DNA of 43,198 nucleotides from JAAFIP01 sp043721235 (GCA_043721235.1 JAYSRE010000041.1:1-43198); one strand, 5' to 3'. Shown: positions 15,836 to 24,498, counted from the first letter of the stretch. Notes: generated by a model not told the origin, from the letters alone. A program made the numbers and translations.

Positions 15836-15883
15836 GGCGGGGCTTTAAAAAACTAAACCGTAGTGTGCCTTAAAATAAGCCTA

Positions 15884-15986
15884 CTTCAAGGAGCGTTGCA
15901 GCAACTGCCTTGGTTGGGTCTGCAATCGCAGGCACCGCCCATGCGCATGGTTGTCAGGCTTGAAGGTGAAAATGCAACTACGCTTA
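15884..15986 (+). ncRNA. SAH riboswitch upstream of metH
   Basis: The leader of metH contains CTTCAAGGAGCGTTGCAGC (15884-15902), then GTCAGGCTTGAAGG (15953-15966), then GCAACTACGCTTACC (15974-15988). CTTCAA can pair with TTGAAG to close P1, and AGCGTTGC can pair with GCAAC-TACGCT as the pseudoknot. Together with a CAGGCTTG-type element this is the arrangement of the S-adenosylhomocysteine riboswitch, which turns on SAH-recycling genes (ahcY, metH). It ends 35 bp before the metH start. Structure was checked by eye only. Confidence 0.8.
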
Positions 15987-16021
15987 CCCGTTAGTAATAC
16001 TAATTTCTACACAGGTGAGTT

Positions 16022-18934
16022 ATGACTTCCTTCTCGACTTCGGTCTCTTTACCGGCCACTACCGCAGAACGCGATACCGCTTCCAGTGCCCAGGCGATGC
16101 CGCCCATGAAGCTGTCGGGCCTGGAGCCTGTGGCCATTGGCCAAGGCACGTTGTTCGTCAATATCGGCGAGCGCACCAACGTCACTGGCTCCAAAGCCTT
16201 CGCCCGGATGATTTTGAATGGCGAATACGAAGCCGCCTTGGCGGTGGCCCGCCAGCAAGTAGAAAACGGCGCGCAGGTGATCGACATCAACATGGACGAG
16301 GCCATGCTCGACAGCAAGGCCGCCATGGTGCGGTTTTTAAACTTGATTGCGTCCGAGCCCGACATCTCCCGTGTGCCCATCATGATCGACAGCTCCAAGT
16401 GGGATGTGATCGAGGCGGGCCTGCGCTGCGTGCAGGGTAAATCGATTGTGAACTCGATCAGCATGAAAGAAGGCGTAGCACCTTTTAAGCACCAAGCCAA
16501 GCTCTTGCGCCGCTACGGCGCCGCCGCCGTGGTGATGGCTTTTGATGAAAAAGGCCAGGCCGATACGTATGAACGCAAAACCGAGATTTGCGCCCGCGCC
16601 TACAAGGTGCTGGTAGACGAAGTGGGCTTTCCCCCAGAAGACATTATTTTCGACCCCAATATTTTCGCTATCGCCACCGGCATTGAAGAGCACAACAATT
16701 ACGCAGTGGACTTTATCAACGCCACCCGCTGGATCAAAGAGAACCTGCCGGGTGCCAAGGTGAGCGGCGGTGTGAGCAACGTGAGCTTTAGCTTTCGCGG
16801 CAACGACCCCGTGCGTGAAGCCATCCACACGGTGTTTTTGTACCATGCCATTCAAGCCGGTATGGACATGGGCATCGTTAACGCCGGCATGATGGGTGTC
16901 TATTCAGAACTGGAACCAACCCTTCGAGAGCGTGTGGAAGATGTTGTTTTAAACCGCCGCGCCGACGCGGGCGAGCGTCTGGTAGAAGTGGCCGAAAACG
17001 CCAAGGGTGCCGCCAAAGACGACAGCAAAAAGAACGAGTGGCGCGCCCTGTCTGTCAATGAGCGCTTGTCCCATGCGCTGGTGCGCGGCATCACCGACTT
17101 TATTGTCGAGGACACCGAAGAGGTCTACCAAACCATCCTGGCCAAGGGCGGCCGCCCGCTGCATGTGATCGAAGGGCCGCTGATGGACGGCATGAACATC
17201 GTGGGCGATTTGTTTGGCCAAGGCAAAATGTTTTTGCCCCAGGTGGTGAAAAGTGCCCGCGTGATGAAGCAGGCCGTGGCGCATTTGATTCCCTACATTG
17301 AAGAAGAAAAAAAGCAGCAAGCTGCTGCCGGCATGGACGTGAAAGCCAAAGGCAAAATCGTGATTGCTACGGTGAAAGGCGATGTGCACGATATCGGCAA
17401 AAACATTGTCACCGTGGTGTTGCAGTGCAATAATTTTGAAGTGGTGAACATGGGCGTGATGGTGCCCTGCCACGAGATTTTGGCGCGCGCCAAGATTGAG
17501 GGCGCAGACATCATTGGCCTGAGCGGTTTGATCACGCCCAGCCTGGAAGAAATGCAGTACGTGGCGGCTGAGATGCAAAAAGACCCGCATTTCCGTATGG
17601 CTAAAATCCCGCTGCTGATTGGTGGTGCTACCACCAGCCGGGTGCACACTGCGGTCAAAATTGCCCCGCACTACGACGGCCCCGTGGTGTATGTGCCCGA
17701 TGCCTCGCGCAGTGTGAGCGTGGCACAAAGCCTGCTGTCCGACTCGGCCACCAAATACATTGATGAGATCAATGCCGACTATGTGAAAGTGCGCCACCAG
17801 CACGCCAATAAAAAGCAAACGCCCATGTGGGCGCTGGACAAAGCGCGCGCCAACAAGTGGCTACCTACACCCAAGCATGCAGAACTGGCCCAGGCCATGA
17901 CCACCGCCACGGCCCAAGAGCGCGCCGCCCTGGCCTGGGCCGACACCACACCGCCCGTGCCCAAGTTCATCGGACGGCGCGTGTTTAAAAACTTTGACCT
18001 GTCCGAGCTGGCCAAATTCATCGACTGGGGCCCGTTTTTCCAAACCTGGGATTTGGCCGGCCCCTTCCCGGCCATTTTGAAAGACGAGGTCGTGGGCACC
18101 GAGGCCGTGCGCGTGTACGCTGATGGCCAGCGCATGCTCAAGCGCTTGGTTGAGGGCCGTTGGCTCACCGCCAACGCCGTGCTGGGCTTTTACCCCGCCA
18201 ATACGGTGAACGACGACGACATCGAAATCTATACCGACGAAACCCGCAGCGACGTGGCCTTGACCTGGTACGGCATGCGCCAACAGACTGAAAAGCAAGC
18301 CGTAGACGGCATCATGCGCCCCAGCCGCTGCTTGGCCGACTTTATTGCCCCCAAGGTAGACACTCCTAAATTAGGAGCTGCTTATGCAGCATTTCCTTGG
18401 GCGGTAGGCCCAAATGGCTTACAAAAGCAAGACTATATTGGCATGTTTGCCGTCACTGCTGGCATTGGCGTGGACAAGAAAGAAAAGTACTTTACCGACG
18501 ACCTGGACGACTACAGTGCCATCATGCTCAAAGCCCTGGCCGACCGCTTGGCCGAAGCCTTTGCCGAGGCCCTGCACGCCCGCGCGCGGCGTGACCTGTG
18601 GGGCTACGCCTCCCACGAGAGCCTGAGCAACGAAGACATGATTGCCGAAAAATACCAAGGCATTCGCCCCGCGCCCGGCTACCCTGCCTGCCCCGACCAC
18701 AGCGTGAAAGCTGCCATGTTTGAGCTGCTCAAGTGTGAGGAGATCGGCATGGGCATCACCGAGAGCATGGCCATGACCCCCGCAGCCAGCGTGAGTGGCT
18801 TTTACTTTAGCCACCCAGAGGCCTCCTACTTTAACGTGGGCAAAATCAGCGGCGACCAACTGCAAGATATGGCAGCACGGCGCGGCGAAACCGAGGCCCA
18901 CATGGCGCGGCTGCTGGCACCTAATTTGTCATAA
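16022..18934 (+). CDS. metH: Cobalamin-dependent methionine synthase, large part lacking the homocysteine domain
   Basis: MetH moves a methyl group from methyl-tetrahydrofolate via cobalamin to homocysteine. This 970-residue protein begins at the equivalent of the pterin domain (FVNIGERTNVTGSKAF, about 40-55). It contains the cobalamin site GDVHDIGKNIV with lower-ligand His456, and ends with the reactivation domain holding the SAM motif RPAPGYPACPDH near 882. The ~340-residue homocysteine-binding module of E. coli MetH is absent, as in betaproteobacteria where it is a separate gene; none lies in this window. AGGTGAG precedes the ATG. A dispersed repeat inserts about 16 residues (GAAYAAFPWA) around 781-797, before DYIGMFAVTAG. 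Confidence 0.95.
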   Translation: MTSFSTSVSLPATTAERDTASSAQAMPPMKLSGLEPVAIGQGTLFVNIGERTNVTGSKAFARMILNGEYEAALAVARQQVENGAQVIDINMDEAMLDSKAAMVRFLNLIASEPDISRVPIMIDSSKWDVIEAGLRCVQGKSIVNSISMKEGVAPFKHQAKLLRRYGAAAVVMAFDEKGQADTYERKTEICARAYKVLVDEVGFPPEDIIFDPNIFAIATGIEEHNNYAVDFINATRWIKENLPGAKVSGGVSNVSFSFRGNDPVREAIHTVFLYHAIQAGMDMGIVNAGMMGVYSELEPTLRERVEDVVLNRRADAGERLVEVAENAKGAAKDDSKKNEWRALSVNERLSHALVRGITDFIVEDTEEVYQTILAKGGRPLHVIEGPLMDGMNIVGDLFGQGKMFLPQVVKSARVMKQAVAHLIPYIEEEKKQQAAAGMDVKAKGKIVIATVKGDVHDIGKNIVTVVLQCNNFEVVNMGVMVPCHEILARAKIEGADIIGLSGLITPSLEEMQYVAAEMQKDPHFRMAKIPLLIGGATTSRVHTAVKIAPHYDGPVVYVPDASRSVSVAQSLLSDSATKYIDEINADYVKVRHQHANKKQTPMWALDKARANKWLPTPKHAELAQAMTTATAQERAALAWADTTPPVPKFIGRRVFKNFDLSELAKFIDWGPFFQTWDLAGPFPAILKDEVVGTEAVRVYADGQRMLKRLVEGRWLTANAVLGFYPANTVNDDDIEIYTDETRSDVALTWYGMRQQTEKQAVDGIMRPSRCLADFIAPKVDTPKLGAAYAAFPWAVGPNGLQKQDYIGMFAVTAGIGVDKKEKYFTDDLDDYSAIMLKALADRLAEAFAEALHARARRDLWGYASHESLSNEDMIAEKYQGIRPAPGYPACPDHSVKAAMFELLKCEEIGMGITESMAMTPAASVSGFYFSHPEASYFNVGKISGDQLQDMAARRGETEAHMARLLAPNLS
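18365..18412 (-). repeat. Dispersed ~50-bp repeat, copy 4 (inside metH)
   Basis: The plus strand carries GAGCTGCTTATGCAGCATTT then CCTTGGGCGGTAGGCCC, the reverse complement of the family core. In the metH frame it encodes LGAAYAAFPWAVGP. The remembered E. coli sequence goes directly from the APK segment to DYIG here, so this is extra sequence in a loop of the reactivation domain. Confidence 0.85.
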
Positions 18935-18943
18935 TCTGCAAGC

Positions 18944-20142
18944 ATGACCACCACTGAAATTTACCTGGTCGCCATGGCGATCATCTTTACCCTGCCGTAC
19001 CTGGTATGGCGCTTGGGCAAGACCGACTACTACGCCCCGCTGGTGGTAGTGCAGATCATCACGGGTGTGCTGCTGGGCCCGGGCATTGTGGGCAAAATTT
19101 ACCCCGATTACTACGCATTTGTTTTCAACCCCTCCGTAATCACCGCGCTGAACGGCGTAGCTTGGTGGGGGGTGATGATTTTTGTGTGGATTGCAGGCAT
19201 TGAGCTGGACCTGAGAAAGGCCTGGGAGCACCGGGTTGAAAGCGGCATCACGGCGGGCTTGGCGCTGGGTGTGCCACTGGTTTTGGGCAGCGTAGTGGCC
19301 ATCGGCATGCTGGGCTTTGCAGGCTGGGTGGGGCCTAAGGCCACACCATGGCAGTTTGTGCTGGGCGTGGGCATGGCCTGCGCCGTCACGGCGCTGCCAA
19401 TTTTGATTTTGCTGATGGAAAAGCTGGCCATCTTGCGCCAACCCATCGGCCAGCGCATTTTGCGTTACGCCAGCATCGACGACATTGCCATTTGGGGCGT
19501 GCTGGCACTGATACTGATGGACTGGGAGCGGGTGGGCAAGCAGGTGGCGTTTTTGCTGGCTTTTGCCGTGTGCAGCTATGTGCTGCGCAAGCTGATGCGC
19601 TGGTTGCCTGAAAAAGACCGTTGGTACGCAGGTTTGATCTGGCTCATCGTGTGCAGCCTGGGCGCCGACTGGTGCGGCCTGCACTTTATGGTGGGTGCCT
19701 TCATTGCGGGCGCGGTGCTGGACAGCGAGTGGTTTAACCAAGACCAGATGGACATGCTGCGCCATAACGTGCTCTTGGTGCTGATGCCGGTGTTCTTTTT
19801 AAGCACCGGTTTGCGCACCAATTGGACGCTGGGTGGCAGGCTGTGTTCATCGTGGCGGGGTTGCTGTTAGCCGCTTCCGTACTGGGCAAGCTGGCAGGCG
19901 TGCACCTGGCCGGCAAAATTCTCAAATGGGCACCGGGCGAAAGCGCTATCATTGGCTGGCTGCTGCAAACCAAGGCTTTGATCATGATCATTTTTGCCAA
20001 CATTCTGCTGGACAAAGCCATCATCAGCAGCGAGACCTTTACCGCCTTGCTGTTGATGGCGATTGCTAGCACCATGCTGACGGTGCCCGTGGTGGCGCCC
20101 AAGCTGCAGCGGATGAAAGAGCTGGTTTTTCGCGCGAAATGA
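18944..20142 (+). pseudogene. CPA2-family cation:proton antiporter, interrupted by a frameshift
   Basis: Two frames make one antiporter. The first (18944 to about 19824) gives the N-terminal membrane part: LPYLVWRLGKTDYYAPLVVV, GIELDLRKAWEHR, GMACAVTALPILILL and FMVGAFIAGAVLD, typical of KefB/NapA-like exchangers. Normal homology ends at LSTGLRTNW. The second frame continues seamlessly with DAGWQAVFIVAGLLLAASVL and ends KRMKEL-type at 20142. Restoring one G at AATTGG|ACGCTGGG near 19825 rejoins them. Either the gene is recently broken or the base was lost in sequencing. The intact product would be about 400 residues with around 12 helices. Stop and next gene's stop are convergent with 1 bp between. 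Confidence 0.82.
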
Positions 20143-20143
20143 A

Positions 20144-20917
20144 CTAGCCTCCAGCGGCTTTAGTTTTTTTAAAACGCCCCGCCAGCGCCCGAGCTTGCGT
20201 TGCCAGCAAGTTCACGTCTATCCCCACAGCCACAAAGAGCGCGCCCAAGTCTAGGTAGCGCTGCGCTAGCGTGGCATCCGATGTCAAAATTCCTGCCGCT
20301 TTGCCTGCTGCGCGCACCTTGGCTATGCCATCTTCAATTACTTTTTGCACATCGGGGTGCGCCGTGTTGCCCAAATGGCCCAAGGAGGCCGACAGGTCAG
20401 AGGGGCCAAAAAATACGCCATCCACCCCTTCTGTGTTGGCAATGGCATCTAGGTTGCTCATAGCAGTGGCCGTCTCGGCCTGCACCAGCAGGCACACCTC
20501 GTTGTTGGCCTGCTGCAGGTAGCTTGGGTTGGCACCCCAGCGCGATGCACGGGCGCTGCCTGCGCCCACACCGCGAATGCCGTGGGGTGGGTAGCGCATG
20601 GCGCGCACCATCTCTGCAGTTTGGGCAGCGGTGTCCACCATCGGCACCAAGATAGTTTGTGCGCCCAGGTCTAGGTACTGCTTGATCAGCGCTGCGTCGC
20701 CCACCGGCACGCGGGTAACGGCATGGCTGGGGTAGGGCGCTGCAGCTTGTAGCGATGCCAGCGTAGACCGCACATCGTTGGGCGCATGTTCGCTGTCAAT
20801 CAGCAGCCAGTCAAAGCCGCAGCTGGCGCATATTTCGGTGGCATACGGGTTGGCCAACATCAGCCACAGGCCAATTTGCGGCTGGTTATTTTGCAAGGCG
20901 TGTTTGAAGTGGTTCAT
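20144..20917 (-). CDS. hpaI: HpcH/HpaI-family class II aldolase
   Basis: The 257-residue protein is a metal-dependent pyruvate aldolase that cleaves 4-hydroxy-2-oxo acids, such as 4-hydroxy-2-oxoheptanedioate in homoprotocatechuate breakdown. Family features are IGLWLMLANPYATEICASCG, FDWLLIDSEHAPND (base and substrate region), LGAQTILVPMVDTAAQ, RGVGAGSARASRWG, the metal-binding Glu in LLVQAETATAM and Asp in FFGPSDLSASLG. It has full length. Related GarL and RhmA act on other sugars acids, and no catabolic cluster surrounds it, so the substrate is uncertain. A dispersed repeat lies between its start and the next divergent gene. Confidence 0.88.
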   Translation of the reverse strand: MNHFKHALQNNQPQIGLWLMLANPYATEICASCGFDWLLIDSEHAPNDVRSTLASLQAAAPYPSHAVTRVPVGDAALIKQYLDLGAQTILVPMVDTAAQTAEMVRAMRYPPHGIRGVGAGSARASRWGANPSYLQQANNEVCLLVQAETATAMSNLDAIANTEGVDGVFFGPSDLSASLGHLGNTAHPDVQKVIEDGIAKVRAAGKAAGILTSDATLAQRYLDLGALFVAVGIDVNLLATQARALAGRFKKTKAAGG

Positions 20918-20944
20918 AGCGTAGCACTGGTAAAAATACGAATT

Positions 20945-20997
20945 TTAGCCCTTTGGCCCAAGAAAATGCTCAATGAGCAGCTATTAAATTTATAGTG
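20945..20997 (+). repeat. Dispersed ~50-bp repeat, copy 5
   Basis: TAGCCCTTTGGCCCAAGAAA (20946-20965) is followed by ATGCTCAATGAGCAGCTATT and AAATTTATAGT. It sits 28 bp upstream of the aldolase start, in the gap between divergent genes, so it could lie in the aldolase leader. The AAATTTATAGTA tail is shared with the in-gene copy in the heptosyltransferase. Confidence 0.88.
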
Positions 20998-21067
20998 TGT
21001 GCATCCCTAGCGTCTTGCCGCATTGCCACAAAGCACAGGTCTGCTGCCGTGTGGCATCATCACCACC

Positions 21068-21688
21068 ATGACCGCATGGAATGAACGCACCGAGCGCAAT
21101 GAGCGCCATTTATTTGTCTCGCGCAGGCTGGACATGGCGCCGCCCATCACAGCGGTGGCCTTAATTTTTACGGGCACCTGGCTGTGCGCCTGGGCGGCCA
21201 GTGCGGCGCTGCTGGCGGGTGGTGTGCGTACCTTGCCGATGCGTTACGCGCTGGCCTTTGCCGTGGCGTATGCCTGTTTTTTTGGCCTGGTGCGCGTGTG
21301 GTGTGACTATGCCAAACGCGAACCCTTGCAGGCCAAGTCGGGCAGCGGCTGGGACGTGCCGGGTATCGATGCTGGAGAGGGCTGTTTGTGGGTACTGGCG
21401 ATTGCGGCTTTGGCCTTTGTGCTCAGTGGTTTGTTTTGGCTGGTGGGCGGCTACGCATTGCTGCTGGAAGTGGCGTTTGAGGTGGCCTTTGCGGGCACGG
21501 TGGTGCGCGGCATCGGCAAGCAGTCGATGCTAGGCCACTGGGCGCAAGCGCTGTTGCGCAGAACCTGGTGGATTGCGTTGCTGGTGGTGGTGCTGTTAGT
21601 GGGGTTTGCTAGCGCGATGCAACGCGCCGCGCCGCAGGCCCATACCCTGGCGCAGGCTTATAAAAGCATCCAAGCGCGTCAACGTTAA
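21068..21688 (+). CDS. Inner-membrane protein of unknown function
   Basis: I do not recognise this 206-residue protein. It has a hydrophilic start (MTAWNERTERNERHLFVSRR) and hydrophobic segments at ITAVALIFTGTWLCAWAASA, YALAFAVAYACFFGLVRVW, LWVLAIAALAFVLSGLFWLV and WWIALLVVVLLVGFASAM, so about four helices. A soluble stretch with Asp/Glu/Gly (QAKSGSGWDVPGIDAGEG) lies between the second and third. It begins at 21068; an upstream ATG at 21023 is in frame but less conserved looking. radA follows 56 bp later on the same strand. The coding bias and absence of stops support a real gene. Confidence 0.72.
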   Translation: MTAWNERTERNERHLFVSRRLDMAPPITAVALIFTGTWLCAWAASAALLAGGVRTLPMRYALAFAVAYACFFGLVRVWCDYAKREPLQAKSGSGWDVPGIDAGEGCLWVLAIAALAFVLSGLFWLVGGYALLLEVAFEVAFAGTVVRGIGKQSMLGHWAQALLRRTWWIALLVVVLLVGFASAMQRAAPQAHTLAQAYKSIQARQR

Positions 21689-21743
21689 GGCTGCTGTGCG
21701 GTGACAGATAAAATACTGTACGTAAATGCAGTATTATCATGCT

Positions 21744-23123
21744 ATGGCCAAAGAAAAAACAGTCTACACCTGCTCTGAATGTGGCGGTACCAGCCCCAAA
21801 TGGCTGGGCAAATGCACCCACTGCAATGCGTGGAACACGCTAATTGAATCGGTGGCGGACAACGCTGCGCCTACCAAAAACCGCTTTGCGTCGCTTACCG
21901 CAGCCGCGCCGGTGCAGGCCCTGTGCGACATTGAGGCAACTGATTTTGACCGCACCCCTACCGGGCAAGACGAACTAGACCGCGTGCTGGGCGGCGGCAT
22001 AGTCGAGGGCGGCGTGGTGCTCATTGGCGGCGACCCCGGCATTGGCAAGTCCACCTTGCTGTTGCAGGCGCTGGACACTTTGCAACGCGGCGGCATGCAG
22101 GCGCTGTATGTGACGGGCGAAGAAAGCGGCGCGCAGGTGGCGCTGCGTTCACGCAGGCTGGGTATTGTGGGCAGCCAAGTCAAAGTCATGGCCGAGACGC
22201 AGCTAGAAAAAATCCTCGCCACACTAGAGGCGCAGTCGCCCAGCATTGCGGTGATTGACTCGATCCAAACCGTTTACTCCGACCAGCTCACCAGCGCACC
22301 TGGCTCGGTAGCGCAGGTGCGCGAATGCGCCGCGCACCTTACACGCTATGCAAAAAACAGTGGCACGGCCATTGTGCTGGTGGGCCACGTGACCAAAGAA
22401 GGCACTCTGGCCGGGCCGCGTGTGCTAGAGCACATGGTAGACACCGTGCTGTATTTTGAGGGCGATACGCATTCCAGCTTTCGCCTGGTGCGGGCGATCA
22501 AAAACCGCTTTGGTGCGGTCAACGAGATTGGCGTGTTTGCCATGACCGAAAAGGGTTTAAAGGGCGTAAGCAACCCCAGCGCCATCTTTTTAAGCCAACA
22601 TTCTGAGCCCGTGCCCGGCAGCTGCGTGATGGTCACCCTGGAAGGCACGCGCCCCATGCTGGTGGAAATTCAGGCCCTGGTCGACAGCGGCGGGCCTTCG
22701 CCCAGGCGCCTGTCGGTGGGCCTGGACAAAGACCGCCTGGCCATGCTCTTAGCCGTGCTGCACCGCCACGCGGGCGTGGCCTGCATGGACCAAGACGTGT
22801 TTGTCAACGCCGTGGGTGGCGTGCGCATTACCGAACCCGCAGCCGACCTGGCCGTGATGCTGGCCATTACCAGCAGCCTGCGCGGCAAGCCCTTGCCCAA
22901 GGGCTTTATTGCCTTTGGCGAAGTGGGCCTGGCTGGCGAAGTGCGGCCCGCACCGCGCGGCCAAGAGCGCCTGAAAGAAGCCGCTAAACTGGGCTTTAGC
23001 GTTGCCATCGTGCCCAAAGCCAACGCACCCAAAAAGTCGCAAAGCAAAGAGTTTGAAGGCCTGACCATCCACGCGGTAGAGCGGGTGGAAGAGGCGATGA
23101 ATTTGGTGCGGTCGTTGCAATAG
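21744..23123 (+). CDS. radA: DNA repair protein RadA (Sms)
   Basis: RadA is a RecA-like ATPase that drives branch migration in recombinational repair. The 459-residue product begins at MAKEKTVYTCSECGG. It has a C4 zinc finger (CSEC-x-CTHC, about 9-31), Walker A GGDPGIGKST (about 97-106), the RadA-specific KNRFG motif, and a C-terminal Lon-protease-like domain (RLSVGLDKDRLAMLLAVLHR to the end). Length and order are standard. The ATG at 21726 is in frame but lies six codons before the conserved start. No terminator is clear; a 5-bp GCAAC/GTTGC stem follows the stop. Confidence 0.96.
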   Translation: MAKEKTVYTCSECGGTSPKWLGKCTHCNAWNTLIESVADNAAPTKNRFASLTAAAPVQALCDIEATDFDRTPTGQDELDRVLGGGIVEGGVVLIGGDPGIGKSTLLLQALDTLQRGGMQALYVTGEESGAQVALRSRRLGIVGSQVKVMAETQLEKILATLEAQSPSIAVIDSIQTVYSDQLTSAPGSVAQVRECAAHLTRYAKNSGTAIVLVGHVTKEGTLAGPRVLEHMVDTVLYFEGDTHSSFRLVRAIKNRFGAVNEIGVFAMTEKGLKGVSNPSAIFLSQHSEPVPGSCVMVTLEGTRPMLVEIQALVDSGGPSPRRLSVGLDKDRLAMLLAVLHRHAGVACMDQDVFVNAVGGVRITEPAADLAVMLAITSSLRGKPLPKGFIAFGEVGLAGEVRPAPRGQERLKEAAKLGFSVAIVPKANAPKKSQSKEFEGLTIHAVERVEEAMNLVRSLQ

Positions 23124-23167
23124 ATGGCAACGCGGTTGCGGTAGGAGTACACTAGCCTGCTACAAAT

Positions 23168-23225
23168 TACTATTAAATATATAGCTACTTATCCAGCGCT
23201 TCCTTGGGCGACAGGACTAAAACGC
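23168..23225 (-). repeat. Dispersed ~50-bp repeat, copy 6
   Basis: Plus strand: TACTATTAAATATATAGCTA, then CCAGCGCTTCCTTGGGCGAC and AGGACTAAAACGC. It is the reverse-complement orientation. It ends 70 bp before the left hairpin element; a copy in the opposite orientation lies 55 bp beyond the right element. Confidence 0.85.
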
Positions 23226-23295
23226 TTTTAGACCCTCGTTACTATGTTTGCCACAGTGTTGTTTCAGTGTAGTAGTGCTCAAAGGCTTGTTTTTA

Positions 23296-23542
23296 GCGTG
23301 GTCTCGTAGGCACGGTGGGGTGTTTGCCGACCGCCCTCATACTGGGCATACCAGAAATCGGTCGGTCGGCAAACACCCAACCGTGTACGACCAATGTAGC
23401 GCGCTACCGGTAGTCTCCGGATCCACTACGTGTTCAATACAGGTCGCGCACCACCATGGTCGCAAGGCGAGATAACGGTTGCAAACCGACCGATTTCTGG
23501 TACCCCAGTATGAGGGCGGTTTGCAACCGTTATCTCGCCCGA
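23296..23542 (+). repeat. 247-bp double-hairpin element, left copy
   Basis: The element carries hairpin A at 23311-23385 (arms GTGTTTGCCGACCG and CGGTCGGTCGGCAAACAC) and hairpin B at 23466-23539 (arms GGCGAGATAACGGTTGCAAA and TTTGCAACCGTTATCTCGCC). About 80 bp lie between them. Both hairpins enclose the same asymmetric core (CCCTCATACTGG ... CCAGAAAT), in opposite directions. The whole unit recurs inverted at 31203-31449 at the same length, with few differences. I know of no named family with this layout. Confidence 0.9.
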
Positions 23543-23635
23543 AACCAACCCAGCCAGCGCATCTGGTTATGCGGTAAACCAACTCTAAGTAATACACGCA
23601 GAGCTGCTACGACCCTAGCCTGCGACAATCAGCCC

Positions 23636-24046
23636 ATGAAATTTCAAACCCCTTTTCTCTGGGCTGTGGGTGCGTTGCTGATGGTGCTGGCTTTCCAGCG
23701 CATGGGCTGGGCGGGCGTGGCCTTGGTGGGTGGCGGCATGGTGTTTTGGGCGTTGCTGCACTTTACCCGCATGATGACCGTGCTCAAACGCGCTGCCAAC
23801 GCACCCGTGGGCCACGTGGCCAGCGCCGTCATGCTTAACGCCAAACTTAAAACCGGCGTAACCCTGCTGCACGTAACCGCCATGACCAAAAGCCTGGGGG
23901 CGCTGCAAAGCGCCAAAGACATACAACCCGAGGTTTACCGCTGGCAAGACACCGCCGGCTCGCACGTGACCTGCACCTTTGCGGGCGGCAAGCTTACCTG
24001 CTATGTGCTGTGGCGGCCCCCGGTAGATGGTGCGGCGGCTATTTAA
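23636..24046 (+). CDS. Small membrane-anchored protein of unknown function
   Basis: The 136-residue product starts at ATG 23636. Its N-terminus is hydrophobic: FLWAVGALLMVLAFQRMGWA and GVALVGGGMVFWALLHFTRM form two helices. A soluble domain of about 80 residues follows, ending with AGSHVTCTFAGGKLTCYVLW and a proline-containing tail. Two Cys (about 115 and 124) could form a disulfide if that part is periplasmic. I recognise no enzyme motif. Similar short proteins occur in Burkholderiales in my memory, without known role. It is convergent with the next gene and 6 bp apart. Confidence 0.72.
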   Translation: MKFQTPFLWAVGALLMVLAFQRMGWAGVALVGGGMVFWALLHFTRMMTVLKRAANAPVGHVASAVMLNAKLKTGVTLLHVTAMTKSLGALQSAKDIQPEVYRWQDTAGSHVTCTFAGGKLTCYVLWRPPVDGAAAI

Positions 24047-24052
24047 GGGTGC

Positions 24053-24361
24053 TCAGCGAAAGGCTTTTTTCTCACGCAACAATTGCGCCGCCGAGCAAGA
24101 GCCGTTGGCAGCTACAACTTTGTCCAGCTCAGCTTCCGATAGATAGCCGCTGGCCACGCGGCTGGCAATCTGGTCGCCCGCGCTGGAGCGCAAAAACCGC
24201 AAGGTCTCGGTGTACTGTGCCAACTCTTTCTTGCACTGCGGCGTATTGGCATCCAGCTGGGCCAGCTTAACTGTGCCGGTGTTTTGGGCAGTAGCCGCCG
24301 AATGCACACTCCAGGCTATCGCGGTGGTTAGTAAAATTTTAGCAATCGGGTAGTGGCGCAT
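24053..24361 (-). CDS. Small exported protein of unknown function
   Basis: The 102-residue product has a clear signal peptide: MRHYPIAKILLTTAIAWSVH then SAATAQ as likely cleavage end. The mature part has two cysteines (TPQCKKELAQ and NGSCSAAQLL) about 45 residues apart and mixed charged helices, so a disulfide-linked periplasmic helical domain is possible. AAGGAG lies upstream of the start (24370s, minus strand). No family is recognised. It lies back to back with ilvE, whose leader contains a long hairpin in the shared intergenic region. Confidence 0.75.
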   Translation of the reverse strand: MRHYPIAKILLTTAIAWSVHSAATAQNTGTVKLAQLDANTPQCKKELAQYTETLRFLRSSAGDQIASRVASGYLSEAELDKVVAANGSCSAAQLLREKKAFR

Positions 24362-24439
24362 GGTGACTCCTTGAGGGTGGGTAAAGCACGATCTCCTCGG
24401 GCTTATTTATAAATATGCAGTGATACTGCCTGCTGCATA

Positions 24440-24498
24440 TGACAGCGTGGTGAAGTGCTGTTGTCCCAGTAAAATAAAGGGACTTCACCCACCTGTCA
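24440..24498 (+). promoter_or_regulatory. Long imperfect hairpin in the ilvE leader
   Basis: TGACAGCGTGGTGAAGT (24440-24456) can pair with ACTTCACCCACCTGTCA (24482-24498), 14 of 17 positions, with a 25-nt loop. AAGGAG follows at 24503-24508 and the ilvE start at 24515. It could be an operator or an RNA leader structure. The loop contains TAAAAT, so part of it may also be promoter. Which of these holds cannot be decided by eye. Confidence 0.45.

Larger units (their letters stand above)
23124..23635. other. Non-coding stretch: short repeat plus left 247-bp hairpin element
   Basis: This 512-bp gap after radA contains a dispersed repeat copy (23168-23225) and the left hairpin element (23296-23542), then about 90 bp before the next gene. 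Frames that cross the element recur in its other copy only because the DNA is repeated; they lack a start signal or family match, so I do not call them genes. Confidence 0.75.

Noticed and set aside
23466..23539. Integron attC-like site
   Set aside because: The arms lack the GTTRRRY/RYYYAAC boxes and no integrase or cassette array is present.
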